DNA of 56,600 bases from Pseudolabrys sp. GTDB lineage: Bacteria > Pseudomonadota > Alphaproteobacteria > Rhizobiales > Xanthobacteraceae. Each line of letters begins with the position of its first letter. Positions within the stretch are counted from its first letter, which is position 1. Location of the stretch: the NCBI GenBank assembly GCA_022841665.1, contig JALHRB010000019.1, positions 1-56,600 of the forward strand. Reading direction: 5' to 3'. The notes beneath the pieces are model-generated. The model had not been told where the DNA came from and did no database searches. It saw only the letters and a list, made by a program, of their open reading frames with translations. This document shows positions 1 to 7,811 of the stretch, in pieces. The translations under genes and the position numbers were made by a program.

Positions 1-2
1 TC

Positions 3-185
3 GTCATGCGCTGGATGGACCCCGAAGTGCAGGGCCGCTACGGCACCATGGTCTACGTCCGCTGCGCGCCCGAAGGCGCCAAGCGCCCGCCCGCGCGCAA
101 GCCGGCGGCCAAGCCTGCCGCCAAGCCTGCGGCCCAGCCGAAGCCGGCGGCAGCGCCGGCCAGGCCGGCCCAGCCGGCGCGCTGA
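3..185 (+). CDS. C-terminal end of a hypothetical Pro/Ala/Lys-rich protein (5' truncated by the window)
   Basis: An open frame enters from the left edge and stops with TGA at 183-185. The visible part begins with an ordered-looking stretch (RWMDPEVQGRYGTMVYVRC) and then becomes a low-complexity tail of KPAAKPAA-type repeats. Such tails are common at the ends of secreted or envelope-linked alphaproteobacterial proteins. The N-terminal domain that would define the function lies outside the window, so I give no function. A palindromic repeat starts 14 bases after the stop. Confidence 0.55.
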   Translation, partial: VMRWMDPEVQGRYGTMVYVRCAPEGAKRPPARKPAAKPAAKPAAQPKPAAAPARPAQPAR

Positions 186-198
186 CCTTGCAATCCTG

Positions 199-313
199 GT
201 CATTGCCGGGCTTGACCCGGCAATCCATGATGCCGGTCGGCAAAGGCAGTCTTACGTAAAGTGACCGTTCCTGGCCGCTCATCATGGATGCGCGGGTCAA
301 GCCCGCGCATGAC
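199..313. repeat. Two-hairpin dispersed repeat (GCCGGGCTTGACCCGGC type)
   Basis: The left end is GTCATTGCCGGGCTTGACCC with its own hairpin; the right end is CGCGGGTCAAGCCCGCG followed by CATGAC. Both ends keep the family's outer GTCAT/ATGAC inverted termini. The inner ends CCATGATG and CATCATGG are also inverted. The right arm reads through as MDARVKPAHDA, a spurious N-terminal extension of the following MFS gene. Confidence 0.85.
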
Positions 314-328
314 GCCGTCTGTGTGGCC

Positions 329-1522
329 ATGACCTACCATGTGCGCGACTTCTTCACCGGCCGCTGGCGCGCCGTGCCGGTGCTCGGCGTCACGCAGATC
401 CTGTCCTGGGGCACGATCTTCTACACGCCGGTGCTGATCGTGCCGCTGATCGCGGCCGAGCGCGGGTGGTCGATCTCCTTCACCATGGGCGGCTTCTCGG
501 TCGGTCTGCTGACCGCGGGCCTGGTCGCGCCTTATGTCGGCCGCTCGATCGACCGCGTCGGCGGGCATGTCGTCATGACCGTCGGCTCGCTCATCGGCGC
601 GCTCGGCCTGTTCCTGATCGTGCACGCGGCGCACCCTGCCGCGTACTACGGCGTATGGATGGTGCTCGGCGTCGCCATGGCGGCGAATCTTTACGACTCC
701 GCCTTCGCCACGCTTGGGCGCATCTTCGGCGCCGCCGCGCGGCGGCCCATCACCGCGCTGACACTTGCCGGCGGCTTCGCCTCGACGGTGAGCTGGCCGG
801 TGACGCATGTGCTGCTCGAGAGCGCCGGCTGGCGCGGCACCTATCTCGTTTACGCCGCGCTGCTCGCCTGCGTTTCGGCGCCGCTGCATGCGCTGGCGCT
901 GCCGCGCCTGCGCGCCGAAGCCGATCTGCCGCGCACAGGCGAAACGCAAGCGCCCGCCAAAGTGCTGCCGCCGCACGGGCTGCCCTTCGTCCTCGTGGCG
1001 TCGGCCTTCGCGATCTATGCCTTCGTGCCGTCCGGCCTGTCGGCGCATCTTCTGGCCATCTTCGCGCGCAGTGGCATCGACGCCGGCACCGTGGTGATGA
1101 TCGGCGCGCTGTTCGGCCCGGCGCAGGTCGGCGCGCGGCTGATCGAGTTTTCTTTCGGCAAAGACCTGCATCCCTTGTGGGTGGCGCGCTTCGCGCTCGG
1201 CACCTTGCTGTGCGCCTTCGTGATGCTCGCGATCCTCGGCGTCTCGGGGCCGGTCGCCGCCGCCTTCGCGCTGATGTTCGGCGGCGCCAATGGGCTCGTC
1301 ACCATCACGCGCGGCGCGGTGCCGCTCGCGCTGTTCGGCGCTTCCGGCTACGGGCGCCTGATGGGGCGGCTGGCCGGGCCGTTCCTGCTGGTGCAGGCGG
1401 CCGCGCCGCTGGTGATGGCCTTCGTGGTGGAGCGCATCTCCGACGCCGGCGCGCTCGCGCTCGCCGCCGGCTTTGCCGCCAGCGCGCTTGTTTGCTTCGT
1501 GCTGATCCGAAGGCCCGTTTAG
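329..1522 (+). CDS. MFS transporter
   Basis: A 397-residue, very hydrophobic protein with about twelve membrane segments in two halves, separated by a polar loop near residues 190-215 (RLRAEADLPRTGETQ). The loop after the second helix has GRSIDRVGG, a form of the major-facilitator motif A between helices 2 and 3. The length is normal for the family, and inner-membrane secondary transport is expected. The substrate cannot be read from the sequence. I chose ATG 329 because the in-frame ATG at 284 lies inside a dispersed repeat. It is transcribed alone, converging on cheZ. Confidence 0.85.
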   Translation: MTYHVRDFFTGRWRAVPVLGVTQILSWGTIFYTPVLIVPLIAAERGWSISFTMGGFSVGLLTAGLVAPYVGRSIDRVGGHVVMTVGSLIGALGLFLIVHAAHPAAYYGVWMVLGVAMAANLYDSAFATLGRIFGAAARRPITALTLAGGFASTVSWPVTHVLLESAGWRGTYLVYAALLACVSAPLHALALPRLRAEADLPRTGETQAPAKVLPPHGLPFVLVASAFAIYAFVPSGLSAHLLAIFARSGIDAGTVVMIGALFGPAQVGARLIEFSFGKDLHPLWVARFALGTLLCAFVMLAILGVSGPVAAAFALMFGGANGLVTITRGAVPLALFGASGYGRLMGRLAGPFLLVQAAAPLVMAFVVERISDAGALALAAGFAASALVCFVLIRRPV

Positions 1523-1528
1523 CGTGGA

Positions 1529-2113
1529 TTAGGCGAATATCTTGTCGATGTCGCGCTGGCTCGCATGGCCGGCGTCGCCGTCGAGCTTCGGCCCGTTGAC
1601 GAGGTCGGTGCCGGGCTTGCCGGCCGGGTAGGGGACGACTCCGGCGCGGCCCGCGCGCGCGAGCATGGCGTTGACCTGGTCCTCGATGGTGCCGAGCATC
1701 GTCATCACCTTCTCGATGCGCTGACCGGCGAGATCCTGGAAATTGCAGGACTCGTAGATATTGACGACGGCTTCCTGAATCTCGTGTGTCAGGCTGCGCA
1801 CATAGTCGCCCTTCAGCGTGGCGGCGAGCGACTTGGCGTTGTCGTCGATGCGCTCGACATGGCCGAGGATGGTCTGCGTCGCCTTGTCCATGCTGTCGAC
1901 GGCGGCGGCGAGCTCCTCGCTGGCGCGCGCGAGGCGGCGCTCCTTGCCGTCGCCCACCAGCGCGGTGAGTTCGCGTTTGTGGCGCGCCAGCATGTCCTGC
2001 ATGACGCCGAGGTCGTGCTGCAACGCGCTCTCCTCCGCAGCGCGCGGATCGGCCGGCGCGGCGCGACGCGACGCCGGAAGCATCTGCTCGATGCGGAAGA
2101 CTTTACGCTGCAC
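1529..2113 (-). CDS. cheZ: CheZ-family protein phosphatase
   Basis: A 194-residue, mostly helical protein. It carries FQDLAGQRI at residues 125-133, matching the DLTGQ active-site motif of CheZ, so D127 and Q131 would be the catalytic pair. The C-terminus SQRDIDKIFA resembles the short CheY-binding tail of CheZ, joined by a Pro/Gly-rich linker (residues 155-183). CheZ dephosphorylates CheY-P in the chemotaxis or motility pathway. The start is GTG 2113, since no ATG fits. A single-domain CheY is encoded at 22708-23109, but no other che gene is nearby. A perfect 10-bp inverted repeat lies just upstream. Confidence 0.85.
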   Translation of the reverse strand: MQRKVFRIEQMLPASRRAAPADPRAAEESALQHDLGVMQDMLARHKRELTALVGDGKERRLARASEELAAAVDSMDKATQTILGHVERIDDNAKSLAATLKGDYVRSLTHEIQEAVVNIYESCNFQDLAGQRIEKVMTMLGTIEDQVNAMLARAGRAGVVPYPAGKPGTDLVNGPKLDGDAGHASQRDIDKIFA

Positions 2114-2127
2114 GCTACGCCCCCAAT

Positions 2128-2158
2128 CAGCCGTTGACGCTTTCTACCTCAACGGCTG
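2128..2158. promoter_or_regulatory. Perfect inverted repeat between cheZ and the L,D-transpeptidase gene
   Basis: CAGCCGTTGA at 2128-2137 is followed after 11 bases by TCAACGGCTG at 2149-2158, a perfect 10-bp match. It sits 15 bases upstream of the cheZ GTG and upstream of the divergent transpeptidase gene. It could be an operator or a transcript hairpin. It does not resemble the dispersed repeats elsewhere in the window. Confidence 0.5.
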
Positions 2159-2294
2159 TTAATTCCAGGTTGCAGTCTCGTGAAACCGCGCGTTTACCAT
2201 GACGGGGCGCGTTTTACGCAAAATAAACGCTAAGGCATCGCGCTGCACGCGCGCTTTACCATTCGGTGGCGGTTTGCGTTCTGTACTGCCGCGC

Positions 2295-3038
2295 ATGGTC
2301 CGCGCTTTCACCCTCGGCTTGGCTGGATTGCTGTTGAGCGGCGTCGCGTCAGCGCAGCAGATGCTGCCGTCGACGCCGCAGATGGTCGTCGTCGCGCAGC
2401 CGCCGCAGATGCAGGCCAATCTCGGCGGCGGCTTCATCGAGTTCGTCTTCGGCGGGTCGTCCCAGCGCTATGCGCCGCCGCCGCAATACATCGCGCCGCC
2501 GACGGCCTATGGCGATCCGGCGCAGCGGCCGCTCTACGCCAGCACCGGCCCTGCCGGTCAGATGCTCGATCCGCAGGCGCCCGACACGCGCATCGATCCG
2601 CGCTTCCTGCGCCAGGAGGTCGACTACCGCGGCAGCGAGGCGCCCGGCACCATCGTGATCGATACGCCGAACCACTTCCTCTACCTGGTGGGCGAAAACG
2701 GCAAGGCGATGCGCTACGGCATCGGCGTCGGCCGCCCGGGCTTCACCTGGTCGGGCGTGCACGCGGTCTCCGCGAAAAAGGAATGGCCGGACTGGGTGCC
2801 GCCGAAGGAGATGCTGGAGCGCCAGCCCTACCTGCCGCACTTCATGCCCGGCGGCCCGAACAACCCGCTCGGCGCGCGCGCGCTTTATCTCGGCTCGACG
2901 CTCTACCGCATCCACGGCTCCAACGAGCCGTGGACCATCGGCCAAAACGTGTCGTCGGGTTGCATCCGCATGCGCAACGCGGACGTCATCGACCTCTACA
3001 GCCGCGTGAAGGTCGGCACCAAAGTCGTGGTGCTGTAA
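2295..3038 (+). CDS. Secreted L,D-transpeptidase (YkuD domain)
   Basis: A 247-residue protein with a signal peptide (MVRAFTLGLAGLLLSGVASA, cleavage after ASA). A Pro/Gln-rich stretch follows, then a YkuD domain from about residue 115 to the end. The catalytic signature is present: His in HGSNEPW and Ser/Cys in SSGCIRM, with the nucleophile Cys near residue 223. Such enzymes make 3-3 peptidoglycan cross-links or attach lipoprotein to peptidoglycan in the periplasm. ATG 2295 starts the signal peptide; the in-frame ATG at 2199 would add 32 polar residues. It is divergent from cheZ. Confidence 0.9.
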   Translation: MVRAFTLGLAGLLLSGVASAQQMLPSTPQMVVVAQPPQMQANLGGGFIEFVFGGSSQRYAPPPQYIAPPTAYGDPAQRPLYASTGPAGQMLDPQAPDTRIDPRFLRQEVDYRGSEAPGTIVIDTPNHFLYLVGENGKAMRYGIGVGRPGFTWSGVHAVSAKKEWPDWVPPKEMLERQPYLPHFMPGGPNNPLGARALYLGSTLYRIHGSNEPWTIGQNVSSGCIRMRNADVIDLYSRVKVGTKVVVL

Positions 3039-3043
3039 CTCTT

Positions 3044-3150
3044 GTCATTCCGGGACGGCGCGAAGCGCCGGACCCGGAATCCAGACACTAGCAAAATCAT
3101 TGGTTCTGGATTCCGGATTCGCACGCCTAAAGCGTGCGCCCCGGAATGAC
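3044..3150. repeat. Two-hairpin dispersed repeat (ATTCCGG type)
   Basis: The left hairpin is GTCATTCCGGGACGGCGC...CCGGAATCCAG; the right hairpin is CTGGATTCCGGATTC...CCCGGAATGAC. The outer ends are inverted (GTCAT/ATGAC). The loop of the right arm differs from the left (CACGCCTAAAGCGTG). It sits in the convergent gap between the transpeptidase and DUF2076 genes. Confidence 0.85.
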
Positions 3151-3159
3151 AGTTGAATG

Positions 3160-3900
3160 TTACGCCGTATCGCCGCCGCCGAAATCGCCGCCGTCGAAGT
3201 CCGCATCGGCGACGTCCTCGCTGAAATCGTCATTGCCGCCCAACAGGCCGGCCGCCTGCGGGTCGTCGACCGCGCCATGCCGGCTGCCGCCGATCTCGTT
3301 TAAGCCCGCTTCGCGCGCAAGGTCGCTGCCGGCCGCGCTGTTGTCCCAGGGCGAGCTTGCGCCCGCGCCTTGCTGCGTGTCGGCGAAGGCGCTGCCGCCA
3401 CGCTGGCCGAACAGCGAGGAGATCGAATTCATCAGCAGCGCGCCGCCGACCACGCCGGCTGCTGTGGCCGCCGCGGTGCCGAGGAACGAGCCGCCGCCGC
3501 CGAAGCCGCCACCAGGTCCAGCACCCTGCATGGCTGCGCCTTGCGGCGCGGCATTGGCGCCGAGCGCGCCGCCGGTATTCCATCGTGAATCGGGCTCGGC
3601 CGTGCGCACGCTCGGCACCGAGGTGCGGCGGCCCGTGAATGTTTCGCGCATGCTGTCGAGGAAGCTTGGGGTCTCGCGCGGCGCGTCTTCTTCGCCGCCC
3701 AGTTCGCGAATGCGCGCGTCGGCGCGCTTGAGCGCCTCGTCCTGCACCAGCACGCTTTGCACCAGCGCGTAGACCGCGTGCGGCGCGCGCTTGAGCCCGT
3801 CGGCGATGGCGCGCTCGGCCTCGGCGTCGCGCGGCGCCGTCTCCAGGCGGGCGAGGCGTTCGAACAGCTCGTCAACCAGTTGGCGTTCCTGCGGCGTCAT
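3160..3900 (-). CDS. DUF2076 family protein
   Basis: A 246-residue protein starting MTPQERQLVDELFERL, the characteristic beginning of DUF2076, so ATG 3900 is preferred over an upstream in-frame start at 4008. Residues 1-70 form a helical N-terminal domain. A Gly-rich region (GGGFGGGGSFLGTAAATAAGVVGGALL) follows, with one possible membrane segment. The tail is acidic and disordered, ending FDGGDFGGGDTA. The family has been annotated as a periplasmic ligand-binding sensor, but I see no signal peptide and make no functional claim. It lies 31 bases beyond the stop codon of the deacetylase gene. Confidence 0.8.
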   Translation of the reverse strand: MTPQERQLVDELFERLARLETAPRDAEAERAIADGLKRAPHAVYALVQSVLVQDEALKRADARIRELGGEEDAPRETPSFLDSMRETFTGRRTSVPSVRTAEPDSRWNTGGALGANAAPQGAAMQGAGPGGGFGGGGSFLGTAAATAAGVVGGALLMNSISSLFGQRGGSAFADTQQGAGASSPWDNSAAGSDLAREAGLNEIGGSRHGAVDDPQAAGLLGGNDDFSEDVADADFDGGDFGGGDTA

Positions 3901-3931
3901 CGCGTCCTCCCAAGACGAGTAGACCGGATAT

Positions 3932-4795
3932 CTAGGCAGCCGCTCCGCCGTCGCCAGAGGGCTGCGCCAGTGTGACGCCGTGGTCGGCGAGCGTCGCCGG
4001 GAAAGCATCCGAATTGAAAAAGGCGAATTCGTGCTCGCGCAGCGTGGTCACGGGGTCGAGCCCTTTTAGCGCCTCATCGACGAAGCCCGGATGACACATG
4101 ATCAGCCCACCGTCCGGCAGGCCCTTGAGGAAGCGCGGGAAAATGCGGGCGAAGCGGGCCTTGTCGCTGAACACATAGGCGCCCGCGAAGGCGGGGTTGC
4201 TGGCCAGCCCGCGTTGCATGGCCTGCGATTTGAAGCCGAGACTGAGCACGTCGAGCGCGAGGCCCTTATGGTCCGGCAGCAGCCAGGCCGAGCGCGCGCG
4301 GCCGCATTGGCGCACCCAGGCATTAGGCGCGATCTCGGCCACCACCGTGAGGAAGGCGTCGCGCACCGTCGGCAGCAGCTGCACGTGCTGATGGCCGTCG
4401 ACGAAGTCGGGCAGGTGGCCGAAAGCCGACAGGAACGCTTGCAGTTGCGTGGCGATCTCGATGGTGAGCGGCTCGGGCGTCAGCCGCCGCGTCATCGCCA
4501 GCCTGGTCATCTCGCCGATCGTCGGGAAGGCGCCGTCGCGCAGCGGCGCAAAGCCTTTGCTCAGCGGCTTGAACGGCGCGGTCAGCGTGACGTGCAGGCC
4601 GAGCGCGGCGCGCTTCTTGCCGGAGTTCAGCGTCTCCAGCGCGTCGGCTTCGTCGGCGCCAAGGTGAGGCGCCGCGGTCATCACCGAGGTGGCGTTGAGC
4701 CGCCCGCGCAGGATCAGTTGACGGATCGCCTCGTTGATGCCGGGCGCCATGCCGTAATCGTCGGCGCAGAGCCAGATCCGGCGGGAGGGGCTCAC
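3932..4795 (-). CDS. ChbG/HpnK/YdjC-family carbohydrate deacetylase
   Basis: A 287-residue protein with the family's metal-binding pieces: CADDYGM (residues 10-16, Asp pair), GLHVTLT near residue 86, and the His pair of DGHQHVQLLP near residue 133. The family removes N-acetyl groups from sugars; members act on chito-oligosaccharides (ChbG), hopanoid-linked GlcNAc (HpnK) or undecaprenyl-phosphate-GalNAc (NaxD in Francisella). The start is GTG 4795, overlapping the GT2 stop by four bases (GTGA), so the two are translationally coupled. That coupling favours a polyprenyl-linked sugar as substrate. No other hopanoid genes are present, which weakens the HpnK assignment. Confidence 0.82.
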   Translation of the reverse strand: MSPSRRIWLCADDYGMAPGINEAIRQLILRGRLNATSVMTAAPHLGADEADALETLNSGKKRAALGLHVTLTAPFKPLSKGFAPLRDGAFPTIGEMTRLAMTRRLTPEPLTIEIATQLQAFLSAFGHLPDFVDGHQHVQLLPTVRDAFLTVVAEIAPNAWVRQCGRARSAWLLPDHKGLALDVLSLGFKSQAMQRGLASNPAFAGAYVFSDKARFARIFPRFLKGLPDGGLIMCHPGFVDEALKGLDPVTTLREHEFAFFNSDAFPATLADHGVTLAQPSGDGGAAA

Positions 4796-5835
4796 TCCGC
4801 CGCGCGCGCGGCCGCCGGCCGCGCCTTCGGCGTTTCGTCCGCGCTCTTCACGCTGTGGTCGGCGACGAAATAGACCGGCCGCGCCTTGATCTCGTTCAGC
4901 ATCTTGCCGATGTATTCGCCGAGAATGCCGATCATCAAAAGCTGCACGCCGCCGATCACCATGACGCTGACCACGAGCGAGGGATAGCCGGGGACATCCT
5001 TACCAAACAGGATGGTCTCCAGCAGGATCCACAAGCCGAACACGATCGCGCTGGCGGCAAGCAGCGCGCCCAAGAGGCTGGCGAGCCGCAGCGGCGCGAC
5101 GGTGAAGGACGTGAGGCCTTCGATCGACAGGCCGATCAGCGTCCAGACGTTCCAGGTCGTCTTGCCATGCGCGCGCGCCGCCGGTTCGTAGTCGACGCGC
5201 ACCTGGCGGAAGCCGATCCAGCTCGACATGCCTTTGAAGAAGCGGTTGCGCTCCGGCATCTGCTTGAGCGCGGCGGCCGCGCGCGGCGACAGCAGGCGGA
5301 AGTCGCCGGCATCCTCCGGAATCTTCTGCCGCTGGCCCCAGTTGATCATGTCGTAGAACCAGCGCACGCCGAGCCGGCGCAGGTAAGGCTCGTTCTCGCG
5401 GTGCGCCTTGGCGGTGTAGACCACGTCGTAGCCGTCCTCGAGCCAGCGCGACACCAAAGTGTCGATCAGGCTGGGCGGATGCTGGCCGTCGCCGTCCATG
5501 AACATGATGGCGTCGAGGCGCGCGTGCTCAAGCCCGGCGAGCAAGGCGGCTTCCTTGCCGAAGTTGCGCGACAGCGACACCACCTGGACGTCGAGCGCGT
5601 GGGCGGGCAGCGCCTTGGCGACGTCATTGGTGTCGTCGCGGCTGCCGTCGTCGACATAGACCACCTCGACCTTGAGCCCGCGCTTCATTTTCAGATGGCG
5701 GGCCATCTCGGCGATGCGCTCGTGCAGGGCGTGCAGGCCCTTGGCCTCGTTGAATACCGGCACCACGATCGACAGCCCGGAGCCGGTCCGCGAACGCGCC
5801 GTTCGGCCGCCTGATCGGGTCGCTTTTGCCGCCAT
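4792..5835 (-). CDS. Polyprenyl-phosphate glycosyltransferase, GT2 family (GtrB/DPM1/ArnC-like)
   Basis: A 347-residue protein with a cytoplasmic GT-A domain: SIVVPVFNE (22-30), VDDGS (61-65) and FMDGDGQHP (112-120, the DXD-like metal site). Two C-terminal membrane helices (about 251-275 and 287-309) and a short polar tail follow. This architecture belongs to enzymes that load a sugar from a nucleotide donor onto undecaprenyl or dodecaprenyl phosphate. It overlaps the deacetylase gene downstream by four bases and is divergent from gtrA, 122 bases away. The sugar is unknown; a coupled deacetylase suggests an N-acetylated hexosamine. Confidence 0.88.
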   Translation of the reverse strand: MAAKATRSGGRTARSRTGSGLSIVVPVFNEAKGLHALHERIAEMARHLKMKRGLKVEVVYVDDGSRDDTNDVAKALPAHALDVQVVSLSRNFGKEAALLAGLEHARLDAIMFMDGDGQHPPSLIDTLVSRWLEDGYDVVYTAKAHRENEPYLRRLGVRWFYDMINWGQRQKIPEDAGDFRLLSPRAAAALKQMPERNRFFKGMSSWIGFRQVRVDYEPAARAHGKTTWNVWTLIGLSIEGLTSFTVAPLRLASLLGALLAASAIVFGLWILLETILFGKDVPGYPSLVVSVMVIGGVQLLMIGILGEYIGKMLNEIKARPVYFVADHSVKSADETPKARPAAARAAE

Positions 5836-5957
5836 TTTCTTGACCTGCTGCTCGCTTTTTTCGGCCCGTTTCTATACCGCACCGGGGCGGCGCTGTCGCC
5901 TGCCGGTTCCGCGCCCGCCGGGGTAGGCACACGCCCGCAAAATGCTATGAAAGAGCG

Positions 5958-6419
5958 ATGATTCCGGCGCCCCTCAAGCCACTCCTGGACCGGCTGACCC
6001 TCGCCTGGCACGAGCGCGCGGTCGCGCTCAAGGCGATCAGCTTCGCCTTTGTCGGCGTCATCAATACCGCCATCGATTTCAGCATATTTTGGACGGCGGC
6101 CACGCTTTTCAAGTGGCCGCTGGTGCCGGCCAACGTGCTGGCCTGGATCGTGGCGGTGACCTTCTCCTATGTGATGAACTCCTTCACCACCTTCGGCCCG
6201 GAGTCCGGCCACGCGCTGCGCTGGCGCGACTATGCGACCTTCGTGGCCTCCGGCGTCGCCGGCATGGTGGCGAGCACTGCGACCTTGTTCGCGCTCTCCT
6301 ACGTGCTGCCGCTGGCGCTGGCCAAGCTCCTGTCGATCGCGGTCTCCTTCGCGGTCAACTTCTCGCTGTCTCATTTCGTGGTTTTCCGCGCGCGACGCCC
6401 GCGCGGCGATGCCCGATAA
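5958..6419 (+). CDS. GtrA-family membrane protein
   Basis: A 153-residue protein with four predicted membrane helices: about residues 27-47, 53-72 (VPANVLAWIVAVTFSYVMNS), 92-112 and 117-142. It has the GtrA signature FVGVINTAIDF near residue 32 and a basic C-terminus. GtrA proteins are thought to flip, or help flip, polyprenyl-phosphate-linked sugars made by GtrB-type enzymes. The divergent neighbour is such a GT2 enzyme, so the pairing is coherent. threonine synthase follows 33 bases downstream on the same strand but is probably unrelated in function. Confidence 0.85.
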   Translation: MIPAPLKPLLDRLTLAWHERAVALKAISFAFVGVINTAIDFSIFWTAATLFKWPLVPANVLAWIVAVTFSYVMNSFTTFGPESGHALRWRDYATFVASGVAGMVASTATLFALSYVLPLALAKLLSIAVSFAVNFSLSHFVVFRARRPRGDAR

Positions 6420-6452
6420 TAGCCGGCCTTTGAACCTCGCCTGGAATCCGCC

Positions 6453-7694
6453 ATGCGGCACGACGACAACCTGACGGCCGAGCGGCCGAGCTTCGTCACG
6501 CATCTGGAATGCGCCATGACCGGCGAGCGGCACGAGGCCGACCAGATCCACAATCTTTCGCGCGCGGGCAAGCCGCTCTTGGTGCGCTACGATCTCGCCG
6601 GCGTGCGCAAGGCGCTGACCAAAGGCGCGCTGGCGGCGCGGCCGGCCGACTTGTGGCGCTACCGCGAATTGCTGCCGGTGCGCAAGGCGAGCGACATCGT
6701 CAGCCTGGGCGAGGCGATGACGCCGATCATCCGCACGCCGCGCGTCGCCAAGAAACTCGGCGGCGGCGACATCCTGGTGAAGGACGAGGGCCGGCTGCCG
6801 ACCGGCTCGTTCAAGGCGCGCGGCCTCGTCATGGCGGTGTCGATGGCCAAGGCGCTCGGCATCAAGCACATGGCGATGCCGACCAACGGCAATGCCGGCG
6901 CCGCGCTCGCGGCCTACGCGACGCATGCCGGGATCAAGACCACGATCTTCTGCCCGGAGGACACGCCGGAAGTGAACGTCTCCGAGATCGCGTTGCAGGG
7001 CGCAACCGTCTACCGCGTCAACGGGCTGATCGACGACTGCGGCAAGATCGTCGGCGAGGGCAAGGCGAAGGCCGGCTGGTTCGACACCTCGACGCTGAAG
7101 GAGCCCTACCGCATCGAGGGCAAGAAGACGATGGGGCTGGAGCTTGCCGAGCAGCTCGGCTGGCAGGTGCCGGACGCGATCTTCTATCCGACCGGCGGCG
7201 GCACCGGCTTGATCGGCATGTGGAAGGCCTTCGCCGAGTTGGAGGAGATCGGCTTCATCGGCAACAAGCGCCCGCGCATGATCGCCGTGCAGGCGGCCGG
7301 CTGCGCGCCCATGGTGAAGGCCTTCGAGGAAGGCAAGGAGCACGCGCCGCGCTGGGAGAATGCGCACACCATCGCCTCCGGCATCCGCGTGCCGCAGGCG
7401 GTCGGCGATTTCCTCATTTTGCGCGCGGTGCGCGAGAGCGGCGGCTTCGCCATCGCGGTCGAGGACCCAGCGATTCAATCGGCGCTCGACGAAATGGCGC
7501 GCGAGGAGGGGCTGCTGCTGTGCCCGGAGGGCGCGGCGACTTACGCGGCCTACAAGCAGAGCCTGGCCGACGGGCGCGTGTCGAAGACCGACCAGGTGGT
7601 GCTGTTCAACTGCGCCAGCGGGCTGAAATATCCGCTGCCCAAGATCGAGCGCCGGCTCGACCGCTTGAAGCCGATCGACTACGCGGGCTTGTAG
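6453..7694 (+). CDS. thrC: Threonine synthase
   Basis: A 413-residue fold-type II PLP enzyme. PLP lysine is K121 in TGSFKARG; the phosphate-binding loop PTGGGTG lies near residue 248; substrate loop PTNGNAGAA follows at about 148. The N-terminal THLECAMTGERHEADQIHNL segment matches the entry segment of the shorter Bacillus/plant-type synthase rather than the longer fungal/E. coli type. It converts O-phosphohomoserine to threonine. Some related PLP enzymes (threonine/serine dehydratases, diaminopropionate ammonia-lyase) share this fold, but the N-terminal segment favours threonine synthase. A dispersed repeat follows the stop by two bases. Confidence 0.85.
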   Translation: MRHDDNLTAERPSFVTHLECAMTGERHEADQIHNLSRAGKPLLVRYDLAGVRKALTKGALAARPADLWRYRELLPVRKASDIVSLGEAMTPIIRTPRVAKKLGGGDILVKDEGRLPTGSFKARGLVMAVSMAKALGIKHMAMPTNGNAGAALAAYATHAGIKTTIFCPEDTPEVNVSEIALQGATVYRVNGLIDDCGKIVGEGKAKAGWFDTSTLKEPYRIEGKKTMGLELAEQLGWQVPDAIFYPTGGGTGLIGMWKAFAELEEIGFIGNKRPRMIAVQAAGCAPMVKAFEEGKEHAPRWENAHTIASGIRVPQAVGDFLILRAVRESGGFAIAVEDPAIQSALDEMAREEGLLLCPEGAATYAAYKQSLADGRVSKTDQVVLFNCASGLKYPLPKIERRLDRLKPIDYAGL

Positions 7695-7696
7695 CT

Positions 7697-7797
7697 GTCA
7701 TTCCGGGCGAGCGCATCGCGCGAGACCCGGAATCCAGTACTCCGCAGCTTCACGAAAAGAACACGGAATACTGGATCCCCGCTTTCGCGGGGATGAC
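7697..7797. repeat. Two-hairpin dispersed repeat, mosaic arms
   Basis: Left arm of the CCGGG...CCCGG type with ATTCCGG/CCGGAATCC; right arm of the unrelated CCCCGCTTTCGCGGGG type. The inner sequence AATCCAGTACTCCGCAG...AATACTGGATC is partly inverted. Outer ends are GTCAT and ATGAC. It fills the convergent gap between thrC and hisG. Confidence 0.85.
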
Positions 7798-7811
7798 CTT
7801 TGAGTGTTCGC

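Noticed and set aside
284-328. N-terminal extension of the MFS transporter (MDARVKPAHDAV...)
   Set aside because: These codons belong to the right arm of a dispersed repeat; the same peptide type appears before tadA and elsewhere. ATG 329 starts a normal transporter N-terminus.
3932-4795. The deacetylase as HpnK in a hopanoid cluster
   Set aside because: No other hopanoid gene (squalene cyclase, other hpn genes) is in the window and the close partner is a polyprenyl-phosphate GT2 enzyme. The broad family name is kept without a gene symbol.
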